From Alphaproteobacteria bacterium (lineage in GTDB: Bacteria; Pseudomonadota; Alphaproteobacteria; CAAGCB01; CAG-977): a DNA stretch of 64,000 nt. A model generated the notes under the pieces. It ran no database searches. It saw only the letters and a program-made list of their open reading frames with translations, and was not told where the DNA came from. Where the stretch lies: positions 1-64,000 of the forward strand of contig JAFVAT010000030.1 of assembly GCA_017480385.1 (NCBI GenBank), written 5' to 3'. Shown piece by piece: positions 8,854-17,294 of the stretch. Each line of letters begins with the position of its first letter. Position 1 is the first letter of the stretch. Both the position numbers and the translations under genes were made by a program.

Positions 8854-8885
8854 GACGGCGCGGCAGCAGGCGCCGTCTTTTTTTT
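8854..8885 (+). terminator. Terminator after the YidE-type transporter
   Basis: 8-bp stem GACGGCGC/GCGCCGTC (8854-8861 with 8870-8877) followed by about eight T. It also argues that the next gene starts downstream (8998), not at the earlier in-frame ATG at 8833. Confidence 0.88.
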
Positions 8886-8997
8886 CAACTCAGCCGAATT
8901 GTTAGAAAAAAAACACAACTTTTCGGCTTACTTTCCTGAAATTCATGCTATGATTATTGTGTTTAAAACGTTTCGTTTTTTTATTCGGGGTCGGTTA

Positions 8998-10008
8998 ATG
9001 GCGAAAAAATATTTAGGACTTTTACAGACAGACGATCCGCTGTACGACTATCTGAAATACGATATTCAGCCGCAAATAACCGGATTTATCGAATCTCCCG
9101 TTTATACGGCATACCGTTTAAACGGATCAAACGCGGTTTATTTGTATGAGGAAGGGCACACAAATTCTCGTGTTATCGGCAAATATTTTTATTCGGAACG
9201 CGATGAAAACCGCGAAACCGCTGCCAATAATCTGCAGAAAGAGTATGCCAATCTGGAAACGGCGCGCCGTTACGGTTTTGACTGTGATCCGTTTTATATC
9301 GCCAGACCCTTGGGCAGAAACGCCGATTTAGGAGAACTGCTGATTGTCGAATTCTGCGAAGGCGAGCTGCTCAGCAGTGTTATTACCCGATCTATTCAGG
9401 AAAAAAATAATTCTCTCTTGTTTGACAAATTGGCCGTTCTGGCCCATTTTTTTGCCGAACTGCATAATCGGTCCGCTTCCTGCAGTCCGGTTGACTTTAC
9501 TCAAACCTGTCAGTACATGGATAAAGTAATCGGTCAATGCCGTCCTTTGTTTCAGGAAAACGAAGCGGAAGATTTTTATATTCTGCGCGATTCATGGCGG
9601 CGCCGTCCCGAAATGTGGGAAGACTGCCAGGTGCTGGTGCATGGAGACGCCACCCCTGAAAACTTTATGTTTTCCGGAGAAGACGGACTAAAAACGTTTG
9701 ATCTGGAAAGAAGCATGTTTGCCGACCGGATCTTTGACGTAGGACGCATAGCCGGAGAGCTGAAGCATTTCTTTTTAATGAATTATCCGGACAAGTTTGC
9801 CGCCGAACCGTTCATCGGCCACTTTTTATGGGAATACGCAACGCATTTCCCTGATCGGGAGCAGGCTTTTCTTTCTGTAACAAAACGCGTGCCGTTTTAT
9901 ATGGGATTGACGCTGCTGCGCATTGCCAGAAATTTTTGGATTGATCGGAATTACCGGCTTCAGCTGATCAATGAAGCCAAAAAATGTTTTCAAGAGGATA
10001 ACATATGA
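8998..10008 (+). CDS. Aminoglycoside-phosphotransferase/choline-kinase-like protein
   Basis: About 336 residues from the ATG at 8998; the upstream in-frame ATG codons lie across or close to the terminator and are unlikely. The kinase fold is supported by VLVHGDATPENFMF, the APH catalytic loop with HGD and Asn, followed by TFDLERSMFADRIFDVGRI, where Asp of the DxE segment would bind magnesium. An N-lobe segment around AVYLYEEG is weakly conserved. The substrate cannot be told. The stop overlaps the HAD gene by 4 bases (ATGA), so the two are translationally coupled and may act on the same small molecule, one phosphorylating and one dephosphorylating. That link is inference. Confidence 0.8.
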   Translation: MAKKYLGLLQTDDPLYDYLKYDIQPQITGFIESPVYTAYRLNGSNAVYLYEEGHTNSRVIGKYFYSERDENRETAANNLQKEYANLETARRYGFDCDPFYIARPLGRNADLGELLIVEFCEGELLSSVITRSIQEKNNSLLFDKLAVLAHFFAELHNRSASCSPVDFTQTCQYMDKVIGQCRPLFQENEAEDFYILRDSWRRRPEMWEDCQVLVHGDATPENFMFSGEDGLKTFDLERSMFADRIFDVGRIAGELKHFFLMNYPDKFAAEPFIGHFLWEYATHFPDREQAFLSVTKRVPFYMGLTLLRIARNFWIDRNYRLQLINEAKKCFQEDNI

Positions 10009-10760
10009 TCCGCGGTTTAATTTTTGATATTAACGGCACGTTGACCGATATTTTGACAGATGAGGAACAAAACGATTTATACCGGGTTGTCAGCAATTTT
10101 TTGCTGTATCAGGGAATAAGCCTGTCTGCGGCGGAAGTGCGGCAATTATATTTCGACATCAACAAACGCCAGCGTTATGACAGCCAAGAGGAATTTCCGG
10201 AATTTAATGCGGTTGATCTGTTTGCCGAACTGATTGAACAGGGCGCATCTGATTACACGGCGCGACTGTCCAAAAAGAAATTAAAGCTTTTGCCCGAAAT
10301 AACGGCGGAACTGTTTCGGGCAGCCTCTTTATTGCAGCTGAAGCTTTATCCCAACGTAAAGAAGACCCTAAAAAAACTGCGCAAAAAATACCGCCTTGCC
10401 GCCGTTTCGGACGGTCAGGCGCTATGGGCAAAGGCGGAACTGAATGCCGTCGGACTGGCCGGCTTCTTTGATCCGCTGCTGATTTCCAGCGATTACGGGT
10501 ACCGCAAACCGGATTCCCGCTTATTTAAAAAAGCTCTTAAAAAAATGAACTTATCCGCTGATGAAGTTATCTTTATCGGCAATGATTTGTACCGTGATAT
10601 TTACGGCGCAAACGAACTGGAAATCAAATCAATCTTTTTTAAATCCAATCAGGGCGATCATACGTACACATCAGCCAGGCCGGACCGCACGATCTCCCGT
10701 TTTGAAGATTTGGCGGAAGCCGTACAGGCTTTAGAGTCTAAAAAGAAAACGAAAAAATAG
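10005..10760 (+). CDS. HAD-superfamily hydrolase (subfamily IA)
   Basis: 251 residues. HAD motif I reads FDINGTLTD (nucleophile Asp, with Asn where the second Asp more often is: D-I-N-G-T), motif II is AAVSDGQ, motif III Lys is in YGYRKPDSRLF, and motif IV is FIGNDLYRDIYGA. The helical cap between motifs I and II (about 20-110) fits subfamily IA. The replaced second Asp of motif I (DxN) is unusual for phosphatases, where DxD is standard, and may alter or weaken phosphatase activity. Overlaps the kinase-like gene by 4 bases. Confidence 0.82.
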   Translation: MIRGLIFDINGTLTDILTDEEQNDLYRVVSNFLLYQGISLSAAEVRQLYFDINKRQRYDSQEEFPEFNAVDLFAELIEQGASDYTARLSKKKLKLLPEITAELFRAASLLQLKLYPNVKKTLKKLRKKYRLAAVSDGQALWAKAELNAVGLAGFFDPLLISSDYGYRKPDSRLFKKALKKMNLSADEVIFIGNDLYRDIYGANELEIKSIFFKSNQGDHTYTSARPDRTISRFEDLAEAVQALESKKKTKK

Positions 10761-10764
10761 CCTG

Positions 10765-11082
10765 TTATCTTGATAAAAGCTTCAGCCCTGCTATACCGCC
10801 GACGATCAGAAGAATACACGCCAACCGCAGAGAACTGACAGGCTCTTTAAACAAAATCATGCCGAATAAAACCGTTCCGACGGTTCCAATTCCCGTCCAT
10901 ACGGCATAGGCCGTCCCTAACGGTATGCTTTTTAAGGCCAGAGCCAGAAAATAAAAACTGGCGGCCATGCCGGCAAGAGTCAACACCCCTGCCGTTGCAT
11001 GGGCAAATCCCTGCGACATTTTCAATCCGATTGCCCAAGCAACTTCAAACATACCGGCAATAAATAAATATCCCCACCCCAT
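10765..11082 (-). CDS. sugE: Small multidrug resistance protein, guanidinium exporter type (SugE/Gdx)
   Basis: 105 residues with four membrane helices. The central Glu of helix 1 is seen in AGMFEVAWAIGLK, and AYAVWTGIGTVGTVLFG is the SMR signature. In the family, Gdx/SugE proteins are dual-topology homodimers that exchange guanidinium for protons. That identity is strongly supported by the guanidine-I riboswitch in its leader (11100-11215). A strong ribosome site, AGGAGG, lies 7 bases before the ATG. The gene is convergent with the HAD gene, with 4 bases between them. Confidence 0.92.
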   Translation of the reverse strand: MGWGYLFIAGMFEVAWAIGLKMSQGFAHATAGVLTLAGMAASFYFLALALKSIPLGTAYAVWTGIGTVGTVLFGMILFKEPVSSLRLACILLIVGGIAGLKLLSR

Positions 11083-11103
11083 TTATACCTCCTTTATATA
11101 ACT

Positions 11104-11140
11104 AAAAAAGCCCGGAAGAGGTTGCTCTCTCCCAGGCTTT
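11104..11140 (-). terminator. Riboswitch-controlled terminator before sugE
   Basis: On the minus strand AAAGCCTGGGAGAG (11140-11127) pairs with CTCTTCCGGGCTTT (11120-11107), followed by TTTTTT. Its 5' arm overlaps the conserved 3' end of the guanidine aptamer, so ligand binding should block terminator formation and turn the exporter on. Confidence 0.85.
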
Positions 11141-11215
11141 TATCCTTCCGTGTACACAGGACGGCATTCCGCCTATGTATGTTTTCTCCCGGACCGGTCC
11201 CCAGAAAACTTTATC
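11125..11215 (-). ncRNA. Guanidine-I riboswitch (ykkC class) aptamer
   Basis: Read on the minus strand, the leader of sugE contains the conserved blocks of the ykkC/guanidine-I aptamer in the right order: ACCGGTCCGGGAGAAAAC, a variable hairpin (ATAGGCGGAATGCCGTCCTGTGT), ACACGG, then GGATAAAAGCCTGGGAGA. The family consensus is close to CTGGTCCGAGAG ... ACACGG ... GGATAAAAGCCCGGGAGA. The 3' block is shared with a rho-independent terminator. The P1a hairpin usually found before the GGTCC block looks shortened here. Recognition is from memory of the consensus and was not scored with a covariance model. Confidence 0.85.
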
Positions 11216-11261
11216 TGCTTTATAGCATATAAACAGCAGCGCGTCCAGCTGCCGAAAAGCC

Positions 11262-12185
11262 TTATTGTCCGTTTTTCTTATCCGCCGTTACATATTGAAT
11301 GCAGGGATTTTTGCTGTGCGATAAGCTCCAAAAACAATTACGGGTTCCAGCCTCACATTTTCCTTTTTTTTCAAATGTAAAAATCAGCCAAACAAACTTG
11401 TCCCGATATAAATAAAATGCCCCGGAATTTTGGTCTGAACGATGCAGCTCTATTTTGCCGTAAATATCCTGTTTCTGAAACTCGTTCTGATACGCACTGA
11501 CAATTTGCTCTTCGGAATCGTCAGCCCTAATTTGAACATTGGCCGCGGCCTGTTCCAACAAACCGGAAAGATATTCACAACCAGCTGTCAGAGGAATTTC
11601 CCGTACGGGAGCGGATACAGCTTTTTCCTTTTTTGGCTCTGCCGCCGGAACAGCAGCTGTATCCTTTTTTGCCAGAGCAGAAAAGGCCAAAGCGGTCAAT
11701 AAAACCGGAACAACAATAAGGGCGATAAGCTCTAAGCCCTTTTGTTCAAATTCAAGATCCTCCGCCTTCAAAGGAGACACCTTCTCCCGAATATCCTGTT
11801 TAAGAGAGAACACTATAATGCCGATCAAAACAAGGATACCGACGGGAACACTGACCGGCAAGCTCCACAGCACCAAAGATCCCCATATCATAAAAACGGC
11901 ATAAAGAGCGGCGAAAAACACTAAAAAGAAAAGCGGATAAACAATTGTCCGAAGAGATCTGACCTTTAAAATATGCCGGGCGGTGAAGTATAAATAGGCC
12001 CACAAAGCCGGATAAAACAACAAAGCGTAATGGACCGGCGCCGCCTCATATTTCCATTGGCCGGACATTTCTTTTATTGATAAATTCTGTGATAAAAACG
12101 GGAAAACAACGATCACAAAATAAAGAATCAAACAAACCGAAGCGATAATAATTTTCAGACTGGATTTAATGGAACCTTGCGCCAT
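11262..12185 (-). CDS. Membrane protein of unknown function
   Basis: 307 residues. Hydrophobic segments at about 10-30, 50-68, 82-100, 108-128 and 152-170 suggest five membrane helices, followed by an Ala/Pro/Lys-rich linker and a soluble C-terminal domain (about 195-307) with five Cys (CEYLSGLL, CEAGTRNCFW, CIQYV) that could form disulfides. I do not recognise a family. The C-terminal domain has mixed alpha/beta character (GKIELHRSDQNSGAFYLYRD). It lies alone between the sugE leader and the metallophosphoesterase, same strand as both. Confidence 0.6.
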   Translation of the reverse strand: MAQGSIKSSLKIIIASVCLILYFVIVVFPFLSQNLSIKEMSGQWKYEAAPVHYALLFYPALWAYLYFTARHILKVRSLRTIVYPLFFLVFFAALYAVFMIWGSLVLWSLPVSVPVGILVLIGIIVFSLKQDIREKVSPLKAEDLEFEQKGLELIALIVVPVLLTALAFSALAKKDTAAVPAAEPKKEKAVSAPVREIPLTAGCEYLSGLLEQAAANVQIRADDSEEQIVSAYQNEFQKQDIYGKIELHRSDQNSGAFYLYRDKFVWLIFTFEKKGKCEAGTRNCFWSLSHSKNPCIQYVTADKKNGQ

Positions 12186-12285
12186 GGATCAACTCGTTCA
12201 AACAGAAAAGATTCTTTATTTTATGATGCCTTTTCAATAATTAAAAGCCATAAAATCAGGGTCCTTTTCTCCAACGGGCCGGAAC

Positions 12286-13410
12286 TTACTCCGGAATCTG
12301 TGAATCGCTTTTTAAATTTACCGTTACAAATTCGGACTTGCAGCCTGTTTTAAATTTAATCGCCCAATCCGATATTCCCGACGTGACAATAAAGTCCGTG
12401 CGATCCCGCTTTTCATGACCGTAAACCCGATCATTGGCGCCGATCCATTCCCCGACTTTGTTAAACGGAAACAGCTGCCCCCCGTGTGTATGACCGGATA
12501 AGACCAAATCAACTTTCGAATCCGCCTGATTTTTATAATCCGTCGGCTGATGATCCGCGACAATTATATATTTGCTTTGATCCAAATCTTTAACCAAATC
12601 CTTCATGGATTTGCGCCGACCGCCGCGCTCTCTTTCAACAGAAAAATCTTTGCGGCCGACTAAATAAAACAGATCGGCGATCAAAACAACCTCGTCCCGC
12701 AGCACTTTGACGCCGTTTTTTTCCAGCTCGGCAACCAGCTCCTGCCCGCTGAACCCGCGGTGCGCCGGCCCGTAATAGCCATTGTCATGATTGCCGAAAA
12801 CAAAATAAACACCGTAAGTCGTTTTCATCGCCCCTAAAGCCTGACTGGTCGCAATCATATCAGCGCGCGTTGTATCATCATCAACAAAATCACCGGCCAC
12901 AATAACAATATCCGGTTTCTGCGCCTGCATTGCAGCGATATGTTCGGCAAAGCCTTCCGCATGAAAAGTCGTTCCGGTATGGGAATCGGCAAACATCAAG
13001 AGCTTGATCTCTTTTATTTTTTTATCCGTTTCAATCGTATAGGAAGTATGCCAAACATGATGATCCAAATACCACCCTGCGGACAAACAAATGACTGCGC
13101 CCGTAATGGCGGCCAATCCGGCATAATAGCGTTTAAATTGAACGCCCCGCTTCTTTTCGATCAGAAAGAACAGCAGGTCGCTTACAGCCCAAATCATAGC
13201 AAAATAAACGGCGCAGACAATGGCATTCATAAAATTTAAAAGCACGCCGAGCAGTCCGAAAACAGAAAAAACGACCACGGCGCTGAAAACAATTTTTCCC
13301 TTCTGAGGTTTTTGAAATATCGCGAACTTGCCGACCCGATTGCTTAAATAAAGCAAGCCGGATCCCGTTACCGCAAGAGTTGTATACATAATAATCAGCC
13401 ACATCGTCAT
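12286..13410 (-). CDS. Membrane-anchored metallophosphoesterase (YkuE-like)
   Basis: 374 residues. About four N-terminal membrane helices (1-140) precede a calcineurin-type phosphoesterase domain. Motifs in order: FADSHTG (Asp-x-His), GDFVDDD (Gly-Asp), FGNHDNGY (Gly-Asn-His-Asp), VADHQP, and SGHTHGGQLFP (Gly-His-x-His). All metal ligands of the two-metal site are present. YkuE-type members are exported or membrane-bound phosphodiesterases, in some cases acting on UDP-linked lipids or lipid phosphates; the substrate here is unknown. RBS GAGGGA precedes the ATG. Confidence 0.85.
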   Translation of the reverse strand: MTMWLIIMYTTLAVTGSGLLYLSNRVGKFAIFQKPQKGKIVFSAVVVFSVFGLLGVLLNFMNAIVCAVYFAMIWAVSDLLFFLIEKKRGVQFKRYYAGLAAITGAVICLSAGWYLDHHVWHTSYTIETDKKIKEIKLLMFADSHTGTTFHAEGFAEHIAAMQAQKPDIVIVAGDFVDDDTTRADMIATSQALGAMKTTYGVYFVFGNHDNGYYGPAHRGFSGQELVAELEKNGVKVLRDEVVLIADLFYLVGRKDFSVERERGGRRKSMKDLVKDLDQSKYIIVADHQPTDYKNQADSKVDLVLSGHTHGGQLFPFNKVGEWIGANDRVYGHEKRDRTDFIVTSGISDWAIKFKTGCKSEFVTVNLKSDSQIPE

Positions 13411-13549
13411 TTTCTGTCCCTCACTTTTGTTTTATATGTATCGTATTCGTTAGAGTAAACTTTAAGTCAAGCCCAAAAACAAAAAACGTTATAAATATTT
13501 CCGGATATGCTTTGTTTTCTGTTTCATCACAGGAAATGCCGGCAATAAA

Positions 13550-13576
13550 TTAGGCTCTGAATAAATCAGAGCCTAA
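13550..13576 (-). terminator. Stem-loop after the small secreted-protein gene
   Basis: A perfect 11-bp stem (13550-13560 with 13566-13576) with a 5-base loop, 61 bases beyond the stop at 13638. On the minus strand it is followed by a T/A-rich stretch, so a terminator is likely though the T run is short. Confidence 0.6.
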
Positions 13577-13637
13577 TTCTGAGAAGTACTACTAAGGGCA
13601 GTATCTGCACCGGTTTGGTTTCAGGGGACATCCGTCC

Positions 13638-13889
13638 CTACCGGTCATTATTAGACTTTTCGTCTTTTTTCAGACTTTTTCCTGAATCGCCGGTACTGTG
13701 AATTTTAACGCCTTTAGTAGATGAAGTTTTTGCTGATGATTTTGCTTCTCCTGCTGCTTTGGTCAAAACCTTAGCAACAACGATTGAAGACGAAGCGTCA
13801 AACGTTTTGGAGGGCATAACAGCCGCCCTTGCCCCATGGCTCATTGCCATCATGCAAACTGCGGCCAAAATCATTCCTGATTTTTTCAT
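13638..13889 (-). CDS. Small secreted Ser/Lys-rich protein
   Basis: 83 residues with a clear signal peptide (cleavage probably after SHGARA). The mature part is about 60 residues, rich in Ser, Lys and Ala with a charged tail (KKDEKSNNDR), and likely disordered. A segment after the signal (FDASSSIVVAKVLTKA) faintly recalls the SFQIA-AFKL segment of the Cys-rich proteins at 854 and 21081, but it has no Cys; I treat that as suggestive only. RBS GAGGAGGCC lies before the ATG. Function unknown. Confidence 0.6.
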   Translation of the reverse strand: MKKSGMILAAVCMMAMSHGARAAVMPSKTFDASSSIVVAKVLTKAAGEAKSSAKTSSTKGVKIHSTGDSGKSLKKDEKSNNDR

Positions 13890-14062
13890 CTAAGGCCTCC
13901 TCTCTTTAATAAAAAGATGAAAAAACTCACCTTTCTCTTTCTATGATGCCGGCTCTTTTATTTTAATTCAAGGAGAATCTGAGGGGACTGCGCCTTTTGA
14001 AAAAATTTCATTTTTCTTCAACATTTTTCTGACAGCAAATTGACCCAAAAGCATTATAAAAA

Positions 14063-14087
14063 AAAGACCCCGCGAAACAGGGTCTTT
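14063..14087 (-). terminator. Terminator of the tRNA-Met transcript
   Basis: On the minus strand AAAGACCC pairs with GGGTCTTT and is followed by a long T run, four bases after the tRNA end. Confidence 0.88.
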
Positions 14088-14090
14088 ATA

Positions 14091-14167
14091 TGGTAGCGGA
14101 GGGGGGACTCGAACCCTCGACACGCGGATTATGATTCCGCTGCTCTAACCAACTGAGCTACTCCGCC
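14091..14167 (-). tRNA. tRNA-Met (CAT), elongator type
   Basis: 77 nt with encoded CCA. Acceptor stem GGCGGAG pairs with CTCCGCT (one G-T pair), D-loop AGCTCAGTTGGTTAGAGC, anticodon arm GCGGA-ATCATAA-TCCGC giving CAT, T-arm GAGGGTTCGAGTCCCCC. It lacks the initiator-type C1-A72 mismatch, so it is elongator Met; a CAT anticodon can also be tRNA-Ile2 after lysidine modification, but the overall sequence resembles alphaproteobacterial elongator tRNA-Met. It lies 17 bases after cysE on the same strand. Confidence 0.93.
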
Positions 14168-14184
14168 ATTAGACGGAAGATTTT

Positions 14185-14916
14185 TTATCTTTTTTTTGCC
14201 GGGCTGTCAACACGTTTCTTTGCCTTAAGCGCTTTTTTCGCGGTTTGCGCCGCAGCATCTGAAGAATCCAAACGTTTTTCCAACGCTTTAAGCTGCATTT
14301 TCAGCTCGTTAACGGCCTTCAGCATCGGATCGGTTTCTTCAGCGGCATAAGCTTCAAAACATTTTTCCGAATTTTTATTGCGGCAGCGAACAATCTGAGC
14401 GGGAACGCCGACAGCCGTTGCCGAATCGGGAACGTCTTTTAAAACAACCGCGTTTGATCCGATTCGCGCATCATTTCCGATTGTAATGGGCCCCAGCAGT
14501 TTTGCCCCGGCCCCAACAATAACACGATCCCCCAACGTAGGGTGACGTTTCCCCTGAAGAATAGAAGTCCCGCCCAGCGTTACACCATGATAAAGCGTCA
14601 CGTCATCTCCGATTTCCGCTGTTTCGCCGATAACAACGCCGGTTGCATGATCTATGAACAGGTTCCTGCCGATTCGGGCCGCCGGATGAATATCGACTCC
14701 GGTCAAAAAGCGACCAAAGGAAGAAATACACCGGGCAATTGTAAAAAATTTTTTTTGCCACAAATAATGAGCAAAACGATAAAGCAAAATAGCATGAACT
14801 CCTGGATAACAAAGAAATACTTCGATTTTTGAACGGGCTGCCGGATCGCGCCGCAAAACCGATGCCGTATATTCGCGGATTTTTGAAAATATTTCTTTTG
14901 TCAAACGCTTGAACAT
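14185..14916 (-). CDS. cysE: Serine O-acetyltransferase
   Basis: 243 residues. Makes O-acetylserine from serine and acetyl-CoA, the entry to cysteine synthesis. The helical N-terminal domain is followed by a left-handed beta-helix of hexapeptide repeats. Catalytic-site stretches [21 protein letters not shown] and [21 protein letters not shown] are clear, including the Asp-His pair of the family. The C-terminal tail (about 195-243) is long, Lys/Ala-rich and probably disordered. Its product could feed MccA-type enzymes such as the one at 57190. Confidence 0.93.
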   Translation of the reverse strand: MFKRLTKEIFSKIREYTASVLRRDPAARSKIEVFLCYPGVHAILLYRFAHYLWQKKFFTIARCISSFGRFLTGVDIHPAARIGRNLFIDHATGVVIGETAEIGDDVTLYHGVTLGGTSILQGKRHPTLGDRVIVGAGAKLLGPITIGNDARIGSNAVVLKDVPDSATAVGVPAQIVRCRNKNSEKCFEAYAAEETDPMLKAVNELKMQLKALEKRLDSSDAAAQTAKKALKAKKRVDSPAKKR

Positions 14917-14982
14917 TGTACCTTCATTTCGCTAATATGAATTTCTTTACTGCTTATAACGCACACTGAATAAGGTTTCAAT

Positions 14983-15690
14983 ATGCCGGAAGTTATTTTT
15001 AACGGTCCCGAAGGACGATTGGAAGGGCGGTATCAGCCCGCGAACAACGAAGAAGCGCCGCTGGCGTTAATTTTACACCCGCATCCTCAAATGCCGAACG
15101 GTTCTATGAACAATCGCGTCACTTATACGTTGTTTCAAACTTTCAGTGCCTTGGGTTTTGCAGTGCTGCGCTTTAATTTCCGCGGTGTGGGGCGCTCGCA
15201 GGGAACATATGACGACGGTCAGGGTGAATTGGGCGATGCGGCAGCGGCTTTGGATTGGCTGCAGATGATGAACCGAAACGCAAAAACATGTTGGATCGCC
15301 GGCTATTCTTTCGGAGCATGGATCGGCATGCAGCTGTTAATGCGCCGCCCTGAAATTTCCGGTTTTATTTCTGTCGCTCCGCCTGCAAATTCAAAAGACT
15401 TTTCCTTTTTAGCTCCCTGTCCGGCTTCCGGTCTGATCATTCATGGCGCAGAGGATTCTTTGATTCCCGAGGCTTCTGTCGCGGCGTTAGCAGATAAATT
15501 ATCCGGACAGCGCAATATTCATGTGCGTTATTCTATGTTCCCGCATACAGGCCATGACTTTGATAATCATTTAAAGGAATTAAGCATTGCCGTTCATGAT
15601 TATGTCACCGACATCATGACCAAAAAGCATAAAAAGTCTGTTCGAGGCAAAGGTTTAAAAAAGGTCCGTCCTAAAGAAAAAGAGAGCTGA
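14983..15690 (+). CDS. Alpha/beta hydrolase (COG2945-like)
   Basis: 235 residues. The N-terminal FNGPEGRLEGRYQP and HPHPQMPNGSMNNRV are typical of the alphaproteobacterial COG2945 group. The oxyanion strand RFNFRGVGRSQG is followed by the nucleophile elbow GYSFGAW (Ser), the acid in HGAEDSLIPE (Asp), and the catalytic His in PHTGHDFDNH. All three triad members are in place. The tail is Lys-rich. Substrate unknown. Divergent from cysE, with 66 bases between the starts. Confidence 0.86.
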   Translation: MPEVIFNGPEGRLEGRYQPANNEEAPLALILHPHPQMPNGSMNNRVTYTLFQTFSALGFAVLRFNFRGVGRSQGTYDDGQGELGDAAAALDWLQMMNRNAKTCWIAGYSFGAWIGMQLLMRRPEISGFISVAPPANSKDFSFLAPCPASGLIIHGAEDSLIPEASVAALADKLSGQRNIHVRYSMFPHTGHDFDNHLKELSIAVHDYVTDIMTKKHKKSVRGKGLKKVRPKEKES

Positions 15691-15910
15691 AAGGCATTCC
15701 TTATATAAAAAATCTTTTTCCCGAACCGGATAATATTTTGACGCTTGTAAAAAAAATATTACGGTCAAGGCAGTTTCATAAAACCGATATTTTTCGCAAA
15801 CAAAATCATATGACTTTGTGCCGTGTTGCTTTATACCTTCCCCAAACATCAAAACAAAGCGCCGTTTGGTCCGGTTTCAAAATTATGTTCTGTGTTTTCA
15901 TGCAAAAGAA

Positions 15911-15937
15911 AAGCGCCCGCTGAAAAACAGGCGCCTT
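15911..15937 (-). terminator. Terminator of tyrS
   Basis: A GC stem with one bulge (GCGCC/GGCGC core) 21 bases beyond the tyrS stop, followed on the minus strand by TTTTCTTTT. The rest of the gap 15691-15957 shows no gene; it is AT-rich. Confidence 0.65.
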
Positions 15938-15957
15938 TTTTCAATTCTTTTGAACCG

Positions 15958-17202
15958 TTATTTAATCAGCCCATGCTTTTTCTTGCCGACGGACAGCTTG
16001 ATTTGTCCGTTTTGCCTATCGGCAGCGGTCAGCATAATGTTATCGCCTGATACGACAGCATCATTCACTTTTACGCCGTTCTGAGCAATCAGGCGCTTTG
16101 CTTCGCCTTTGCTGGCCGTCAGTTTCAGCTGTACCAAGGCTTCGGTCAAAGCGATATCGCCCGTAAAGGCGATTGTCGGCAAATCGCCGCCGGCGACGCC
16201 TTCTTCAAACGTTTTGCGGGCCGTTTCCGCCGCTGTTTGCGCGGCCTCTTCTCCGCGGCAAAGCTTCGTTGCTTCAAACGCCAAAATCTTCTTGGCCTCG
16301 TTGATTTCCTTATCCTGCAGAGCTTCCAGCCGCCTGACCTCGTCCATTGGCAGATCGGTATAAATCCGCAGGCATTTGCCGACTTCGGCATCGCCGATAT
16401 TGCGGAAGTACTGGTAATAATCGTAAGCGGACAGTTTGTCCTCATTAATCCAGACGGCATTGCCTTCGGATTTGCCCATTTTCTTGCCCGAAGAATCTGT
16501 CAATATCGGACTGGTAAAGCCGAACAGCTCCACATCATATTTGCGCCGTCCCAGCTCTGTTCCGGAAGTGATATTGCCCCATTGATCGGAACCGGCGATC
16601 TGTGCGCGACAGCCGTATTTTTCATACAGCCGGCAGAAGTCATACCCCTGCAGCAACTGATAGTTAAATTCCAAAAACGTCATCTGCTGTTCGCGGTCCA
16701 GACGTGACTTAACGCTTTCCATTGTCAGCATGCGGTTGACGGAATAATACGTTCCGACATCACGCAGAAATTCCAGATAATTAACGTCTTTAAACCATTC
16801 GTAGTTATCAACGGCAACAGCGCCGGACGGCGTATCATCAAACCGGATAAAACGCGCGTAGGAATTTTTCAGCCCTTCGATATTATGCGCAATCGTTTCC
16901 GGCGTCATAAAGGGACGAAGCTTGTCCTTGCCAGACGGATCGCCGATTCTGGCGGTTGCTCCGCCGACCAGCATCAAGGGTTTATTGCCCAGCTTCTGAA
17001 ACCAGCGCATCATCATAACGGGCACCAAATGGCCGACATGCAGGCTGTCCGCAGTCGGATCGGATCCCAAATAACCGACGGCGGGCTTTCCCGTTGTTTC
17101 GCATTCATATAAATAAGCATCAAAGCCTTCTTCATTCGTGCACTGGTTAAAAAAGCCGCGTTCGGTCAAAATGCGCAAAAATTCCGATTTAAACTGAGTC
17201 AT
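15958..17202 (-). CDS. tyrS: Tyrosyl-tRNA synthetase
   Basis: 414 residues from the ATG at 17202. Class I synthetase: the HIGH-like motif is in DPTADSLHVGHL, tyrosine-binding residues in GYDFCRLYEKYGCRAQIAGSDQWGNI region, and the KMSKS motif appears as KKMGKSEGN. A C-terminal S4 RNA-binding domain (about 350-414) is recognisable from KLTASKGEAKRLIAQNGVKV. It is divergent from anmK, an order common in alphaproteobacteria. Confidence 0.96.
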   Translation of the reverse strand: MTQFKSEFLRILTERGFFNQCTNEEGFDAYLYECETTGKPAVGYLGSDPTADSLHVGHLVPVMMMRWFQKLGNKPLMLVGGATARIGDPSGKDKLRPFMTPETIAHNIEGLKNSYARFIRFDDTPSGAVAVDNYEWFKDVNYLEFLRDVGTYYSVNRMLTMESVKSRLDREQQMTFLEFNYQLLQGYDFCRLYEKYGCRAQIAGSDQWGNITSGTELGRRKYDVELFGFTSPILTDSSGKKMGKSEGNAVWINEDKLSAYDYYQYFRNIGDAEVGKCLRIYTDLPMDEVRRLEALQDKEINEAKKILAFEATKLCRGEEAAQTAAETARKTFEEGVAGGDLPTIAFTGDIALTEALVQLKLTASKGEAKRLIAQNGVKVNDAVVSGDNIMLTAADRQNGQIKLSVGKKKHGLIK

Positions 17203-17294
17203 CAAAAAGCGTCCTGTTTGGATTTTATTAAACTATTCAAGTTATGATATTTAGCAGTAATGCAAAACAAACTCAACAGCAAAGAAGGGTAAAA

